A DNA stretch of 64,000 nt from Brevibacillus thermoruber 423 (GCF_000454065.1 NZ_KE695650.1:124001-188000); one strand, 5' to 3'; shown: positions 16,583 to 25,223, numbered from the stretch's first letter. Numbers and translations: made by a program. Notes: a model not told the origin generated them from the letters alone.

Positions 16583-17461
16583 ATGTGGCACACTGCCGCT
16601 GCATGCAGCGAATATCTAGCTCAACGGGCGGTTGCGGCTCTCATCGAGGAGGCCGAACTTACCCCGAAACCGGGCCTTGTGGATAAACAGAATGCAGGAG
16701 CTCACACCGACCTCCATTTTGAGCTTATGATTCGTTCTGCCCATGCGTTGAGAAGTACGTTTGCCAATATCGCTCGCGCCGCTTTTCAACGAACGCCCAG
16801 TCAGATTCTTCGTGAGGAAATTGCCGAAATTGGACGCCATGGCGAAACAATCATGCTGGAAGCAACGGGCGGTACAAACACCCATAAAGGAGCCATTTGG
16901 GCAGTCGGATTGCTGACCGCTGGTGCTGCCATGCTTCTACCGGGAGCATCTCCCTGCGATATCGCCCGAACAGCGGGAGAACTCGCCCGCTATCCGGATC
17001 GTTATGCACCCGACCAGCGTACGAATGGCGCGCGTGTACAACTGCGTTACGGCGTAACGGGGGCAAAGGGAGAGGCTCAGCAGGGATTTCCCCATGTGAC
17101 AATGATCGCTCTGCCAACGCTGCACCAGGCGCGGAAGCAAGGGATTCCGGAGCATCTGGCACGGTTGGATGCGCTGGTGGCCCTTATCGCCCATCTCGAT
17201 GACACCTGTTTGCTGCATAGAGGCGGGATGGCCGCCTTGCGGACCGCAAAGGAAATGGCAAAGGAGATTGCAGCGCTTGGCGGGGTATCCACTGCGGCAG
17301 GCTGGAAGGCACTTCACCGGTTGGATCGCGCGCTGCTGGAACGGAATGCTTCACCGGGAGGCAGCGCTGATCTGCTGGCCGCCACCTTGTTTCTTGATCG
17401 GCTGCACCGTGATGCGGACGGTCTCCCCGTTTCAAACGAAACCGTTGCGGCGAATGTGTAG
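16583..17461 (+). CDS. mdcB: triphosphoribosyl-dephospho-CoA synthase
   Basis: CitG/MdcB family, 292 residues. The family motif EAELTPKPGLVDKQNAGAHT is near residue 25, and GGTNTHKGAIWAVGLL and HLDDTCLLHRGG follow. It makes the precursor of the prosthetic group 2'-(5''-triphosphoribosyl)-3'-dephospho-CoA from ATP and dephospho-CoA. I prefer ATG 16583 over the TTG just before it because AAAGGGGGG is better spaced. It works with MdcG, encoded two genes downstream. Confidence 0.93.
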   Translation: MWHTAAACSEYLAQRAVAALIEEAELTPKPGLVDKQNAGAHTDLHFELMIRSAHALRSTFANIARAAFQRTPSQILREEIAEIGRHGETIMLEATGGTNTHKGAIWAVGLLTAGAAMLLPGASPCDIARTAGELARYPDRYAPDQRTNGARVQLRYGVTGAKGEAQQGFPHVTMIALPTLHQARKQGIPEHLARLDALVALIAHLDDTCLLHRGGMAALRTAKEMAKEIAALGGVSTAAGWKALHRLDRALLERNASPGGSADLLAATLFLDRLHRDADGLPVSNETVAANV

Positions 17462-17496
17462 CCAACACACATATCCAATAGTTGGAGGTGCGAAAG

Positions 17497-17817
17497 GTGG
17501 AAACCTTGTTGTTCGAATATCCGGCAGCCAAGACAGTCCCCCGTCGTGCACACGTCGGTGTGGTCGGATCCGGGGATTTGGAAATTATACTCGAACCGTC
17601 ACCGGAACCCCGTACGCACATCGTGGTGCGAACGGGATGTGAAGGGTTTGGCGACACGTGGAAATTGGTGTTGGACCGTTTTTTCTCTGCGAATGACGTG
17701 GCGGCAACCGTCACCATTAACGACTTTGGTGCGACGCCAGGCGTTGTGACAATGAGATTGGCCCAGGCACTGGAGGTGAGTCGCGGCCATGAGGAGAATC
17801 AAGGAGAGTTTTGTTGA
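17497..17817 (+). CDS. mdcC: malonate decarboxylase delta subunit (acyl carrier protein)
   Basis: A 106-residue carrier. The segment VGVVGSGDLE places a Ser at residue 25, the position that bears the phosphoribosyl-dephospho-CoA arm in characterised MdcC proteins. The C-terminal half NDVAATVTINDFGATPGVV is also typical. GTG 17497 is preceded by GGAGG eight bases upstream. The 3' end overlaps the fused carboxylase gene by 29 bases, suggesting coupled translation. Confidence 0.9.
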   Translation: METLLFEYPAAKTVPRRAHVGVVGSGDLEIILEPSPEPRTHIVVRTGCEGFGDTWKLVLDRFFSANDVAATVTINDFGATPGVVTMRLAQALEVSRGHEENQGEFC

Positions 17818-19492
17818 ACGTGACGCACGAAACCGAGCAAAAGCCGTTCTCGATCGAGGCACCTTTCGGGAAATCGTGGGACCGTTTGATCGGGTGGAAT
17901 CCCCGCACCTGGTCATGCAGGGCATCGTGCCCCAAAGTGACGACGGGGTTATCGTGGCACGGGGAAAAATCGCGGGAGAGCCGGCAGTTGTCATTTCCAT
18001 AGAAGGAAAGTTCCAGGGGGGAGGCATCGGAGAGGTAAGCGGTTCCAAAATTGCCGGCGCATTGGAATTTGCTCTTCGCGACAACGAAAAAGGGATTCGG
18101 ACCCGTGCGGTGCTCTTGTTGGATACAGGTGGCGTGCGTCTTCAGGAAGCCAATTATGGTCTGCTGTGCATTGCTGAAATCCAGGCGGCCATTGTCGCGC
18201 TCCGCCGGTATGTCCCTGTGGTCGGCGTGATCCCGGGGAAAATCGGATCGTTTGGCGGCATGTCCATTACCGCGGGCTTGTGCAGTGCGCTCATCATGAC
18301 ACGAGAAGGCCGGATTGGCCTGAACGGTCCGGAGGTGATCGAGCAGGAGGCCGGCATCGAAGAATTTGACGCAAGTGATCGGGAACTGATTTGGAACACC
18401 ATCGGCGGGGCCCAGCGCCATGCTGCCGGGTTTGTGGATGAACTTGTAGAAGATGATGTCGACGCGATTCGCAAAGCGATCCATGCTGCATGTGAGAAAG
18501 GATGTCACGACAAACCGCGAAGTTCCCACGTTGATCTGTACGGTTCGCTGTTACGAGAAATTGACCCTGCTCAACCGATGACGCCTGTGAGATTCCGCGA
18601 GATGTGGAACAAAGTGAAAGGCGGAAACAGCTATACGCACAAAAGAAGGGAAGGGACGAAACCATCGCCGAAAGACGGGGAGTTGGCAAGCAGAGGGCGT
18701 GTGTGGTTCAACCTGTTGACAGGTCGATCACAGCCCCTGGCTGGAGAGGTGCCGTCCGTATTGTGCGCAGATGCGAGGATCGGAGAGGAACGCGTTCGCT
18801 ACATCGCGGTCGTACCCAATCCGGTCAGCCGATTCCCTCGTGCACGTCAAGGGGAGGTAGGACTGGAAGAGGGGTGGACCCTCGCCAAATACGTCCGTGA
18901 AGCGGTTGAAGCGGATCAGGACGGAGATCGGCGCGCGATCGTAGCGATTGTAGACGTGCCGAGTCAGGCATACGGGTATCTGGAAGAACTCATGGGGATT
19001 CACCAGGCATGTGCAGCGGCAGTAGATGCGTATGCGACTGCCAGATTGGCCGGCCATCCCGTCATCGCGCTGCTGGTGGGACACGCAATATCCGGAGCGT
19101 TCCTGTCACATGGCCTCCAGGCAAACCGCATTCTGGCGATTGACGATCACGCCGTTCACGTGCACGTCATGTCCAAACAGTCGGCCGCTCGGATTACCCG
19201 GCGCCATCTGGAGGAACTGGAAGAAGCAGCGAAAAAGGTACCGGCCATTGCGTACGACATTCGTTCTTTTTCCACGCTGGGAGCCTTGCACGCACTGATT
19301 GAGGGAGTGAATGCCGATGCGCCAGGGGAAGAAGATCGGGCGGTCATCCAGGCCAAACTCTGCGAGGCGATCATCAGCGCACGTTCCGCTTCACGTGATT
19401 TGAGCAGTCGTCTGTCTTCTGATGAGGCGCAAAAGGGTGGGCGAGCCGCTTCCATCCTGGTGCGCAAAAGGTTGGCCGAGCAATGGATGTAA
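17789..19492 (+). CDS. mdcDE: malonate decarboxylase beta-gamma fusion
   Basis: 567 residues covering two proteins that are separate in Klebsiella and Pseudomonas. Residues 1 to about 290 match MdcD (carboxyltransferase beta: GGGIGEVSGSKIAGALEFAL, GGMSITAGLCSALIMT). From about residue 300, after a charged linker (KRREGTKPSPKDGE), the sequence matches MdcE (gamma: SPQ-type crotonase fold with GHAISGAFLSHGLQANRI). Together they decarboxylate malonyl-S-ACP to acetyl-S-ACP, regenerating the enzyme. The start ATG lies inside mdcC. No frameshift is needed; the fusion is a single clean frame. It overlaps mdcG by ten bases. Confidence 0.92.
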   Translation: MRRIKESFVERDARNRAKAVLDRGTFREIVGPFDRVESPHLVMQGIVPQSDDGVIVARGKIAGEPAVVISIEGKFQGGGIGEVSGSKIAGALEFALRDNEKGIRTRAVLLLDTGGVRLQEANYGLLCIAEIQAAIVALRRYVPVVGVIPGKIGSFGGMSITAGLCSALIMTREGRIGLNGPEVIEQEAGIEEFDASDRELIWNTIGGAQRHAAGFVDELVEDDVDAIRKAIHAACEKGCHDKPRSSHVDLYGSLLREIDPAQPMTPVRFREMWNKVKGGNSYTHKRREGTKPSPKDGELASRGRVWFNLLTGRSQPLAGEVPSVLCADARIGEERVRYIAVVPNPVSRFPRARQGEVGLEEGWTLAKYVREAVEADQDGDRRAIVAIVDVPSQAYGYLEELMGIHQACAAAVDAYATARLAGHPVIALLVGHAISGAFLSHGLQANRILAIDDHAVHVHVMSKQSAARITRRHLEELEEAAKKVPAIAYDIRSFSTLGALHALIEGVNADAPGEEDRAVIQAKLCEAIISARSASRDLSSRLSSDEAQKGGRAASILVRKRLAEQWM

Positions 19493-20103
19493 AGCCGCAC
19501 GATTTGCTGCGCGTTACAGATATCACCCGACTGGTCACAAGGCCGACTGAACCTGAATGGGTGAACGAAGCGCTGACGCTTGCTCCCTTTGTCGTGGTGC
19601 GCCGGGCTCCCATTGAAAACGGGAAAATCCCCGTGGGAATTCGCGGGAAGTCCCGGACCCAACGAATCGCAGCCTTCCTGGAACGGAATGCGGTCGCTCT
19701 GCATGTTGCGCCCGAACAATTCGTTTCGCAAAAAGCCTGGAAAAAGAGCCCGCGCTATCAGCGGATTAAAGCGCTGCGCGTACTTGATTTCATCGAGGAC
19801 GTTTTCTTGACGTATCACCTTTCCTGGGGACCAACAGGCAGCGTCGGTTTTGAGCTTGCCAGCGGCGTGCCCACGGTGACCGACAAGAGCGACGTGGATA
19901 TAGTTGTGCGTGCGCCCCATTTTCTGTCTGTGGAGACAGCGAAACAAATTGTCTGCGAGCTCAGCAAGTCCCCGGTGAGGATCGATCCACAGCTCGAGAC
20001 ACCGAAGGGAGCCATTTCCTTGATCGAATATTCCCGCGATGATCCCCCGATGTTGCTTCGGACGGAGGAGGGGCCTCGGCTTATCGGGAATCCCTGGTCA
20101 TAG
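19483..20103 (+). CDS. mdcG: phosphoribosyl-dephospho-CoA transferase (holo-ACP synthase)
   Basis: 206 residues with a nucleotidyltransferase signature: GSVGFELASG followed by KSDVDIVVR, giving the GS...DxD metal site. MdcG attaches the prosthetic group made by MdcB to Ser25 of MdcC. ATG 19483 lies within the end of mdcDE. Last gene of the mdc operon, so every subunit and maturation factor (H, A, B, C, D, E, G) is accounted for. Confidence 0.92.
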   Translation: MDVKPHDLLRVTDITRLVTRPTEPEWVNEALTLAPFVVVRRAPIENGKIPVGIRGKSRTQRIAAFLERNAVALHVAPEQFVSQKAWKKSPRYQRIKALRVLDFIEDVFLTYHLSWGPTGSVGFELASGVPTVTDKSDVDIVVRAPHFLSVETAKQIVCELSKSPVRIDPQLETPKGAISLIEYSRDDPPMLLRTEEGPRLIGNPWS

Positions 20104-20375
20104 GAGAACGAATGGGCAGTATTGCGCAACACATTGTTCCTTATCATCCGACTGGTCCTCCAAATTTCGTTCGTGGCGTTCCGCTATCTCGGCATCTATC
20201 AGTATGTCGGGCGGTTCTCCTTCGATGCCGCCCACCTCAGAAACATCGATCTGCGCAGGAAGAGCCGCCTTTGCCCAATCAAGGGAAGCTGCAGCTGAAC
20301 GACACCTGTACCCCTGCCACGATGGATTCAGAGGATGAGCGTATCGCCCATTTAACGGGGAGTAGGAGGAGGAAC
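20104..20375. other. gap after mdcG with no assignable gene
   Basis: 270 bases with coding-like composition in several frames. One plus-strand frame reads a hydrophobic stretch (FLIIRLVLQISFVAFRYLGI), and a minus-strand frame is open too. No frame has a ribosome site or a recognisable family. It may be a remnant. No terminator was seen after mdcG. Confidence 0.3.
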
Positions 20376-20825
20376 ATGGTAAACAAACTCTTGTCGGCTC
20401 TACTCACATCCTTATGTTTATGCCTACTGCTTGCTTTTATGGAATACACGCCTGGTCACGAGCGTGATGAACACACTTACTATTTCACATTTTCCAGTTT
20501 ACTGATGATTTATTTAATCTATGCAGTTCCCATTACAATCGTTGCAGGGATTCCACTTTCCCTATTGATAGAATCCATTGATAAAAAAATATTCATCCGC
20601 TCCAAGGTGAAAAGGTATTTCATGCAGGTGGGCTTGTTTACCTTGGCGGGTATAACAGTGGCGTTGATTTTCTTGCTGATGAACAGCGAAAATGTTCTTC
20701 ATCGAGTATTCGATTTAGATCGTTATCTTATCTTTATCATCCCATCGCTTCTCTTCTATCACATTTCCCTTGTAATTCGATTTATAAATCGAAAGCGGAA
20801 GCGACGTCATGATCCCTTGTTTTAG
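20376..20825 (+). CDS. small four-helix membrane protein, unknown function
   Basis: 149 residues starting at ATG 20376 after AGGAGGAGG. An upstream extension to 20112 is open but has no site. Four hydrophobic segments are visible: residues about 4-20, 35-60, 83-103 and 117-135, with a strongly basic end (RKRKRRHD). The base composition is richer in A/T than the mdc operon before it, hinting at a different origin. Similar small membrane proteins occur in Bacilli without known function. Confidence 0.7.
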   Translation: MVNKLLSALLTSLCLCLLLAFMEYTPGHERDEHTYYFTFSSLLMIYLIYAVPITIVAGIPLSLLIESIDKKIFIRSKVKRYFMQVGLFTLAGITVALIFLLMNSENVLHRVFDLDRYLIFIIPSLLFYHISLVIRFINRKRKRRHDPLF

Positions 20826-20911
20826 CCATACAAGTGTCCGTTAAAAGTAAAAGAATCTTTTCTTTCGCGATGGGGCGCAACCGGGTAAGGAGATGAAGAA
20901 TCGCCTGCGAA

Positions 20912-20950
20912 TAAAAAATCAAGCCCTTCTCGTCCGAGCAGGGCTTTGAT
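20912..20950 (-). terminator. intrinsic terminator downstream of the SDR gene
   Basis: AAGCCCT (20921-20927) pairs with AGGGCTT (20940-20946), extended by flanking TCA/TGA. On the minus strand it is followed by GATTTTTTA. It serves the SDR gene ending at 21089. Confidence 0.7.
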
Positions 20951-21088
20951 GTCCATTCCCCCGATTTCTCCTGTTGGTGTACCCATGATGCAGTCGTGCT
21001 TTTTGATTCGCTGGCCAAGGGTGCGCTCCCGATTATGATGTTCGGATTGCGGTAAAATGACAGTCCGATCGAATACGCCTTTTCCTGT

Positions 21089-21988
21089 TCAGGTTTCCGT
21101 CATGATGCCGCCGTTGACGTGAAGCACCTGTCCCGTTACGAAGGATGAATCATCTGACGCCAAATAAATGTAGGTCGGTGCCAGTTCGAACGGCTGTCCG
21201 GCCCGTTTCATGGGAGTTTCCAAACCAAACGTTTTGACGTATTCGGCCGAATAGCTCGAGACGATGAGCGGAGTCCAAATCGGGCCGGGCGCCACGGCGT
21301 TGACCCGGATGCCCTTGCTGACTAATTGGAGCGCCAATGAACGGGTGAATGAGACGATCGCCCCTTTTGTCGAGGAATAATCGACAAGCAAAGGGGCACC
21401 CGCATAAGCGGTTACGGATGACGTCGATATAATGGAACTCCCCGGCTTCAGGTGAGGAAGCGCTGCCTTCGTCATGTAGAAATGCGGAAAAATGTTGGTG
21501 CGGTACGTATTCTCGAGCTGCTCGTTGGAAATGTCCAGGATGCTTTCCTGCGGGAACTGAACGCCTTGGTTCAAAACAAGCACGTCAAGCCGCCCGTACC
21601 TTTCCAGTGTTCGTCGTACCACTTCCGCGGAAAAAGCGGGCCAGCGCAAATCGCCTTCGATCAACAGGCAGCGGCGCCCGTAACACTCCACCAGCCGCTT
21701 GGTCTCTTCGGCGTCCTCGCGTTCATACAGGTAGACAATCGCCGTATCCGCCCCTTCTTTGGCGAAGCCGATCGCGACGGCGCGGCCGATACCGCTGTCG
21801 CCTCCGGTGATGATGGCGACTTTGCCAGCCAGCTTTCCGCTTCCCTTGTATTCGGGATTGTCGGAGATCGGGAGCGGGTTCATCAGATACTCCAAACCGG
21901 GCTGCACGTCCTGATGCTGCGGCGGGAAGGTGAGCGGCACCTGCCGGCAGCGTGTCTCATAACTGTAATACGGATACATGGGAATCAC
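21089..21988 (-). CDS. SDR-family oxidoreductase, general-stress type
   Basis: 299 residues. An N-terminal 50-residue tail rich in Pro/Tyr precedes the Rossmann fold, as in the YhdF/YhxC-type stress SDRs of Bacilli. Motifs: TGGDSGIG (NAD(P) binding, about residue 60), LVLNQGVQ in the place of NNAG, the catalytic Ser in IISTSSV and YSSTKGAIV with the catalytic Tyr and Lys, and VNAVAPGPIWTPL. The substrate is unknown. The gene stands alone on the minus strand with a terminator at 20912. Confidence 0.88.
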   Translation of the reverse strand: MIPMYPYYSYETRCRQVPLTFPPQHQDVQPGLEYLMNPLPISDNPEYKGSGKLAGKVAIITGGDSGIGRAVAIGFAKEGADTAIVYLYEREDAEETKRLVECYGRRCLLIEGDLRWPAFSAEVVRRTLERYGRLDVLVLNQGVQFPQESILDISNEQLENTYRTNIFPHFYMTKAALPHLKPGSSIISTSSVTAYAGAPLLVDYSSTKGAIVSFTRSLALQLVSKGIRVNAVAPGPIWTPLIVSSYSAEYVKTFGLETPMKRAGQPFELAPTYIYLASDDSSFVTGQVLHVNGGIMTET

Positions 21989-22158
21989 AGCGAACCATCC
22001 TTTTGCGCTTTGTAGTCACAAGCAGATTATTCGCCCAGTCCCCGACTGTTGCCCGTCAGGCTCATCCTAATTTTGCTGGCATGACGGATTCCCCACCGTT
22101 TTGTTCAACCTCCCGCATGTCCGTGAGCCCGCCAAAGCGGCGCCTGGCTTCTGGTTGA

Positions 22159-22698
22159 TTATCCCTCCTGTGTGAGGTGCTTGGCAAAGAACGAAGCCAG
22201 TTTTCCGATGGCATCATGACTTTCAGGCAAGGAGGGATTTGCGCAAAAGACGTGCCAGAGTCCTTCAACTATTTCGAAACGGCCCCCGCCCTGATCGTTC
22301 AGCGCCTTTTGTGCGATACGCAGCGTATCACTCAACAGGATTTCGCGGCTGCCGGTAATCATCATCATGGGCGGAAATCCTGTGAAATCTCCATACACCG
22401 GTGAAACCAGCGGATTCTGGACATCTTCTTCTTGGACATACAACTTCGCACATGCTGACAACTGTTCTTTCCGCAAGATGGGATCATCTTCTGACAAGGT
22501 GGTCATGGTATCTCCGCCAAGATTCAGGTCTGCCCAAGGCGACAACAAGCCGATCGCTGCCGGCAATTCTGTATGCAACTCCTTGAGTCGTAACAGCAAG
22601 GCGAGCGCCAGCCCTCCACCTGCTGAATCACCTATGATTCCAATGTTTTTGGGAGAATAACCGTGGCTGCAGAGGTAGTGATACACGCGAACCACATT
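22159..22698 (-). pseudogene. N-terminally truncated HSL-family esterase
   Basis: The recognisable part begins NVVRVYHYLCSHGYSPKNI and carries the nucleophile elbow GDSAGGG, a family Asp region (GSREILLSDT) and the catalytic His (EGLWHVF). The first 90 or so residues of the alpha/beta-hydrolase, including the HGGG oxyanion loop, are missing. The frame stays open to 22836, but that extension is unlike the family and overlaps the start of the SRPBCC gene on the other strand. This looks like a decayed gene. Confidence 0.7.
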
Positions 22699-22828
22699 TC
22701 GCCGGGTCAACAATGAACGGGTAGAATTGTGTAAGATGATAGGTGAGGGTTGTGTACAGATGTGAGGCAGCGCGCTCGTCGTTTGCGCGTTGACTGATCC
22801 GCCCCCCTGAAAAGAAAGGAGAATTTGC

Positions 22829-23272
22829 ATGAACACTGAATCCCATGTCTATGCACGCGTTACCCGGCGCTTTGACGCATCGCCGGAGCGCGTGTTTGAC
22901 GCCTGGCTGAACCCGGAGATGATCGGCAGATGGATGTTCGGACCCGCCATCCGTGAAGAAGAAGTGGTGAAGATTGCGGCCGACGCGCGAGTGGGAGGCA
23001 CATTTTCCTTTGTTGTACGGCGGCAGGGCGTTGAAATCGACCACATAGGCGAGTACCTCGAGATCGACCGTCCCCGCCGTCTCGTGTTCACTTGGGCGGT
23101 TGCGCCGGACCCGATCGACAGCTCTCGCGTGATGGTCGACATTGTTCCGCGGGGGAGCGGGTGCGAGCTCACCTTGACCCACCAATTGGCCCCGGACTGG
23201 GCAGACTACCGGAGCCGCACCGAGGACGCCTGGACCAAGATGCTCGACTCACTGGTTGCGACGCTTGGCTGA
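22829..23272 (+). CDS. SRPBCC/AHSA1-like domain protein
   Basis: 147 residues of the START-like/AHSA1 fold: YARVTRRFDASPERVFDAWL at the N-terminus, WMFGP, GGTFSF and GEYLEIDRPRRLVFTW in order. These proteins bind hydrophobic ligands, and in bacteria often sit next to an ArsR-type regulator; none is present here. AAAGGAG precedes the ATG. The function is not known. Confidence 0.85.
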   Translation: MNTESHVYARVTRRFDASPERVFDAWLNPEMIGRWMFGPAIREEEVVKIAADARVGGTFSFVVRRQGVEIDHIGEYLEIDRPRRLVFTWAVAPDPIDSSRVMVDIVPRGSGCELTLTHQLAPDWADYRSRTEDAWTKMLDSLVATLG

Positions 23273-23293
23273 GGTTGTGGATGTGCGCAGGGG

Positions 23294-23322
23294 TTGACTT
23301 TTTCGAAAAGGAGCTCTACAAT
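23294..23322 (+). promoter_or_regulatory. sigma-A promoter of the ABC-F leader
   Basis: TTGACT (23294-23299), exactly 17 bases, TACAAT (23317-23322). It would start transcription near 23330, about 430 bases before the ABC-F start codon. Confidence 0.8.
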
Positions 23323-23355
23323 AACCCCAATGTTTCATGTTGCTGAAGGAGGATT

Positions 23356-23397
23356 ATGAAAACATGTGCTTCATCAGATTGCGTTTCCCGACTTTGA
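23356..23397 (+). CDS. leader peptide 1 of the ABC-F attenuator
   Basis: A 13-codon frame (M-K-T-C-A-S-S-D-C-V-S-R-L) right behind AAGGAGG, about 26 bases after the predicted transcript start. Its last codons lie inside a 9-bp hairpin (23392-23400 with 23414-23422), so a ribosome held on this peptide would open that stem. Short leader ORFs of this kind sense ribosome-targeting antibiotics before ARE ABC-F and methyltransferase genes. Confidence 0.6.
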   Translation: MKTCASSDCVSRL

Positions 23398-23461
23398 ACA
23401 AGTAAGTAAATACTGTTCAAAGGCTCTGCTTGTGTGTGCAGAGTAAACGGGACCAGTCTGC
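23392..23461 (+). promoter_or_regulatory. alternative hairpins behind leader peptide 1
   Basis: CTTTGAACA (23392-23400) pairs with TGTTCAAAG (23414-23422). CTCTGC (23424-23429) can pair with GCAGAG (23438-23443), while the same GCAGA can instead pair with TCTGC (23457-23461), which is followed by CCTTTTTT. The two pairings exclude each other, as expected of an antiterminator/terminator switch. Confidence 0.45.
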
Positions 23462-23508
23462 CCTTTTTTCATAATTCTCAAGTTGAATGGAAAAAGATGG
23501 AATGTACA

Positions 23509-23538
23509 GAAAGGCAGATGGATCTGCCTTTCTTTTTT
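23509..23538 (+). terminator. attenuator terminator 1
   Basis: GAAAGGCAGAT (23509-23519) pairs with ATCTGCCTTTC (23522-23532), followed by TTTTTT. A perfect 11-bp stem with a two-base loop, upstream of the ABC-F gene and between the two leader peptides. Confidence 0.8.
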
Positions 23539-23582
23539 GTATAGGTTCCCTCCTTTTGTGCAGCAAAAAGGAGGGGTGGTTG

Positions 23583-23663
23583 GTGACGGCACTCTTGACG
23601 TCCATCCGTTCTGAAACGGATGGGTCTTCCCTTTACTCTGAATCACAGGCAGATCGCCTGTGA
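23583..23663 (+). CDS. leader peptide 2 of the ABC-F attenuator
   Basis: A 26-codon frame from GTG 23583 to TGA 23661-23663, with AAAAAGGAGGGG eight bases before it. The same AAAAGGAGGG (23666-class arm at 23566-23575) pairs perfectly with CCCTCCTTTT (23548-23557), so its ribosome site can be hidden. The stop codon lies inside the right arm of terminator 2. Translation of this peptide would therefore melt that terminator. This is inferred from the sequence only. Confidence 0.5.
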   Translation: MTALLTSIRSETDGSSLYSESQADRL

Positions 23664-23670
23664 TTTTTTT
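23641..23670 (+). terminator. attenuator terminator 2
   Basis: AATCACAGGC (23641-23650) pairs with GCCTGTGATT (23656-23665), then TTTTT. It stands 90 bases before the ABC-F start codon and overlaps the end of leader peptide 2. Confidence 0.8.
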
Positions 23671-23759
23671 ATTTGAGGATCGGACCGCCGTGGAGGTAAC
23701 CGTTCTCGGTGGGATCAAGGAAGCAAGCGGAATGAAAGGAAACTGGAGGTAGTGAAAAA

Positions 23760-25223
23760 ATGGGACAAGTATGCATCGAATTGAAAAATGTTGAAGTCAC
23801 GTTTTTGGATCAAGTGGTACTAGCCATCCCCCGACTGGCCGTGCATCAGTTTGATCGAATCGGGATTGTCGGAAAAAACGGGGCGGGAAAAAGTACGTTA
23901 TTGAAAGTGATGGCTGGGCAGATCGCACCGGATAAAGGGCAGGTCATCCGATATGTGGATGCCGCCTATTTCGCGCAAATGGCAAAGCCGGATGAACGAG
24001 AAGCGGATGATGAGCTGTCCAGGAGGTTTTCTGTCTCACGGACAGAAATGGCGCATGCAAGTGGCGGCGAGCAAACGCGTATGAAGCTGGCCCAATTGTT
24101 CTCCACCTATCACGAGTGCTTGTTGATCGACGAGCCGACCACTCATCTGGACGCAGAGGGCACACAGCTTCTCATAGAGGAATTGACTCATTATGATGGT
24201 GCACTCGTTCTTGTGAGTCATGACCGTTATGTATTGGATCAACTCGTCACGAAAATTTGGGAAATCGAGGACGGTCATGTCATGGAATATGCCGGAAACT
24301 ATTCGGATTACGTCGCACAAAAAGAACGCAGGCGAACACAGCAGCAGGAACAGTACGAACAGTACGTAAAAGAAAAAGCGCGCCTGTTAAAGGCCGCAGA
24401 GGAGAAAAGGAAAAAGGCGGAAACCATTACGCAGGCCAATCACCGGATGTCAAAAAAGGAAACCAGAGCAAAGGCCAACAAAATGTTTATGACAAAATCA
24501 AAAGATACGAGCCAAAAGGCGATGCAGCGCGCAGCAAAAGCGATGGAGCAGCGCGTGGAGCAACTCGAAGCAGTAGAAGCGCCCAAGCAGGAACAAACAC
24601 TCTCTTTTCCTCAACCAATCGCGCTAACGTTACACAATAAGTTTCCGATTATGGCGGATCGATTGACGTTGCAGGCAGGGGAGAAGATCCTGCTCAAAGA
24701 AGCCAGTTTCCAGTTTCCGTTAGGCAGCACCATCGCGATTACCGGAAAAAATGGTTCCGGGAAAACAACGCTCCTTCGTCATATCATCCAAAAAGGTGAA
24801 GGGGTGATCCTATCTCCCAAAGTTGTCATCGGAGCATACGAACAAACGGGCTATCAATTTGAGAAAGAGGAAACCGTACTTGCATATATGAAACAACGAA
24901 GCGACTATGAAGAAGGCCGGATTCGTGCAGTCCTTCACGCCATGAACTTTACGGGAAATGACTTGAGAAAGAATGTGCGCGATCTAAGCGGTGGCGAAGC
25001 GATCCGTTTGGTATTGTGTCAGCTTTTTTTGGGAAGGTACAATGTGCTGGTGTTGGACGAGCCGACAAATTTTTTGGATGTGTTTTGCATTGAAGCGTTG
25101 GAACGCTTTATAAAAGGGTATGAAGGCACTGTCCTTCTCGTATCACACGATCGCAGGTTTGTTGAGCGTGTAGCGGATCATATCTATGTCATTGAGCATC
25201 AACAACTGAAAGAAATAACGTAA
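23760..25223 (+). CDS. antibiotic-resistance-type ABC-F ribosomal protection protein
   Basis: 487 residues with two ABC domains and no membrane segment. Domain 1: Walker A GKNGAGKST (about residue 39), signature SGGEQTRMKLAQ and Walker B LLIDEPTTHLD. A long charged linker (about residues 185-280, rich in Lys/Glu/Gln) follows. Domain 2: GKNGSGKTT and LSGGEAIRLVLCQ, LVLDEPTNFLD. This compact layout with a long inter-domain linker is typical of Msr/Vga/Lsa/VmlR-type proteins, which dislodge macrolide, lincosamide, streptogramin or pleuromutilin drugs from the ribosome. The leader with attenuators supports drug induction. The exact drug spectrum cannot be read from the sequence. Confidence 0.88.
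   Translation: MGQVCIELKNVEVTFLDQVVLAIPRLAVHQFDRIGIVGKNGAGKSTLLKVMAGQIAPDKGQVIRYVDAAYFAQMAKPDEREADDELSRRFSVSRTEMAHASGGEQTRMKLAQLFSTYHECLLIDEPTTHLDAEGTQLLIEELTHYDGALVLVSHDRYVLDQLVTKIWEIEDGHVMEYAGNYSDYVAQKERRRTQQQEQYEQYVKEKARLLKAAEEKRKKAETITQANHRMSKKETRAKANKMFMTKSKDTSQKAMQRAAKAMEQRVEQLEAVEAPKQEQTLSFPQPIALTLHNKFPIMADRLTLQAGEKILLKEASFQFPLGSTIAITGKNGSGKTTLLRHIIQKGEGVILSPKVVIGAYEQTGYQFEKEETVLAYMKQRSDYEEGRIRAVLHAMNFTGNDLRKNVRDLSGGEAIRLVLCQLFLGRYNVLVLDEPTNFLDVFCIEALERFIKGYEGTVLLVSHDRRFVERVADHIYVIEHQQLKEIT

Noticed and set aside
22062-22158. Minus-strand frame reading RRFGGLTDMREVEQNGGE after the esterase remnant
   Set aside because: No start codon with a ribosome site; the AGGAGG there belongs to the last codons of the esterase frame.
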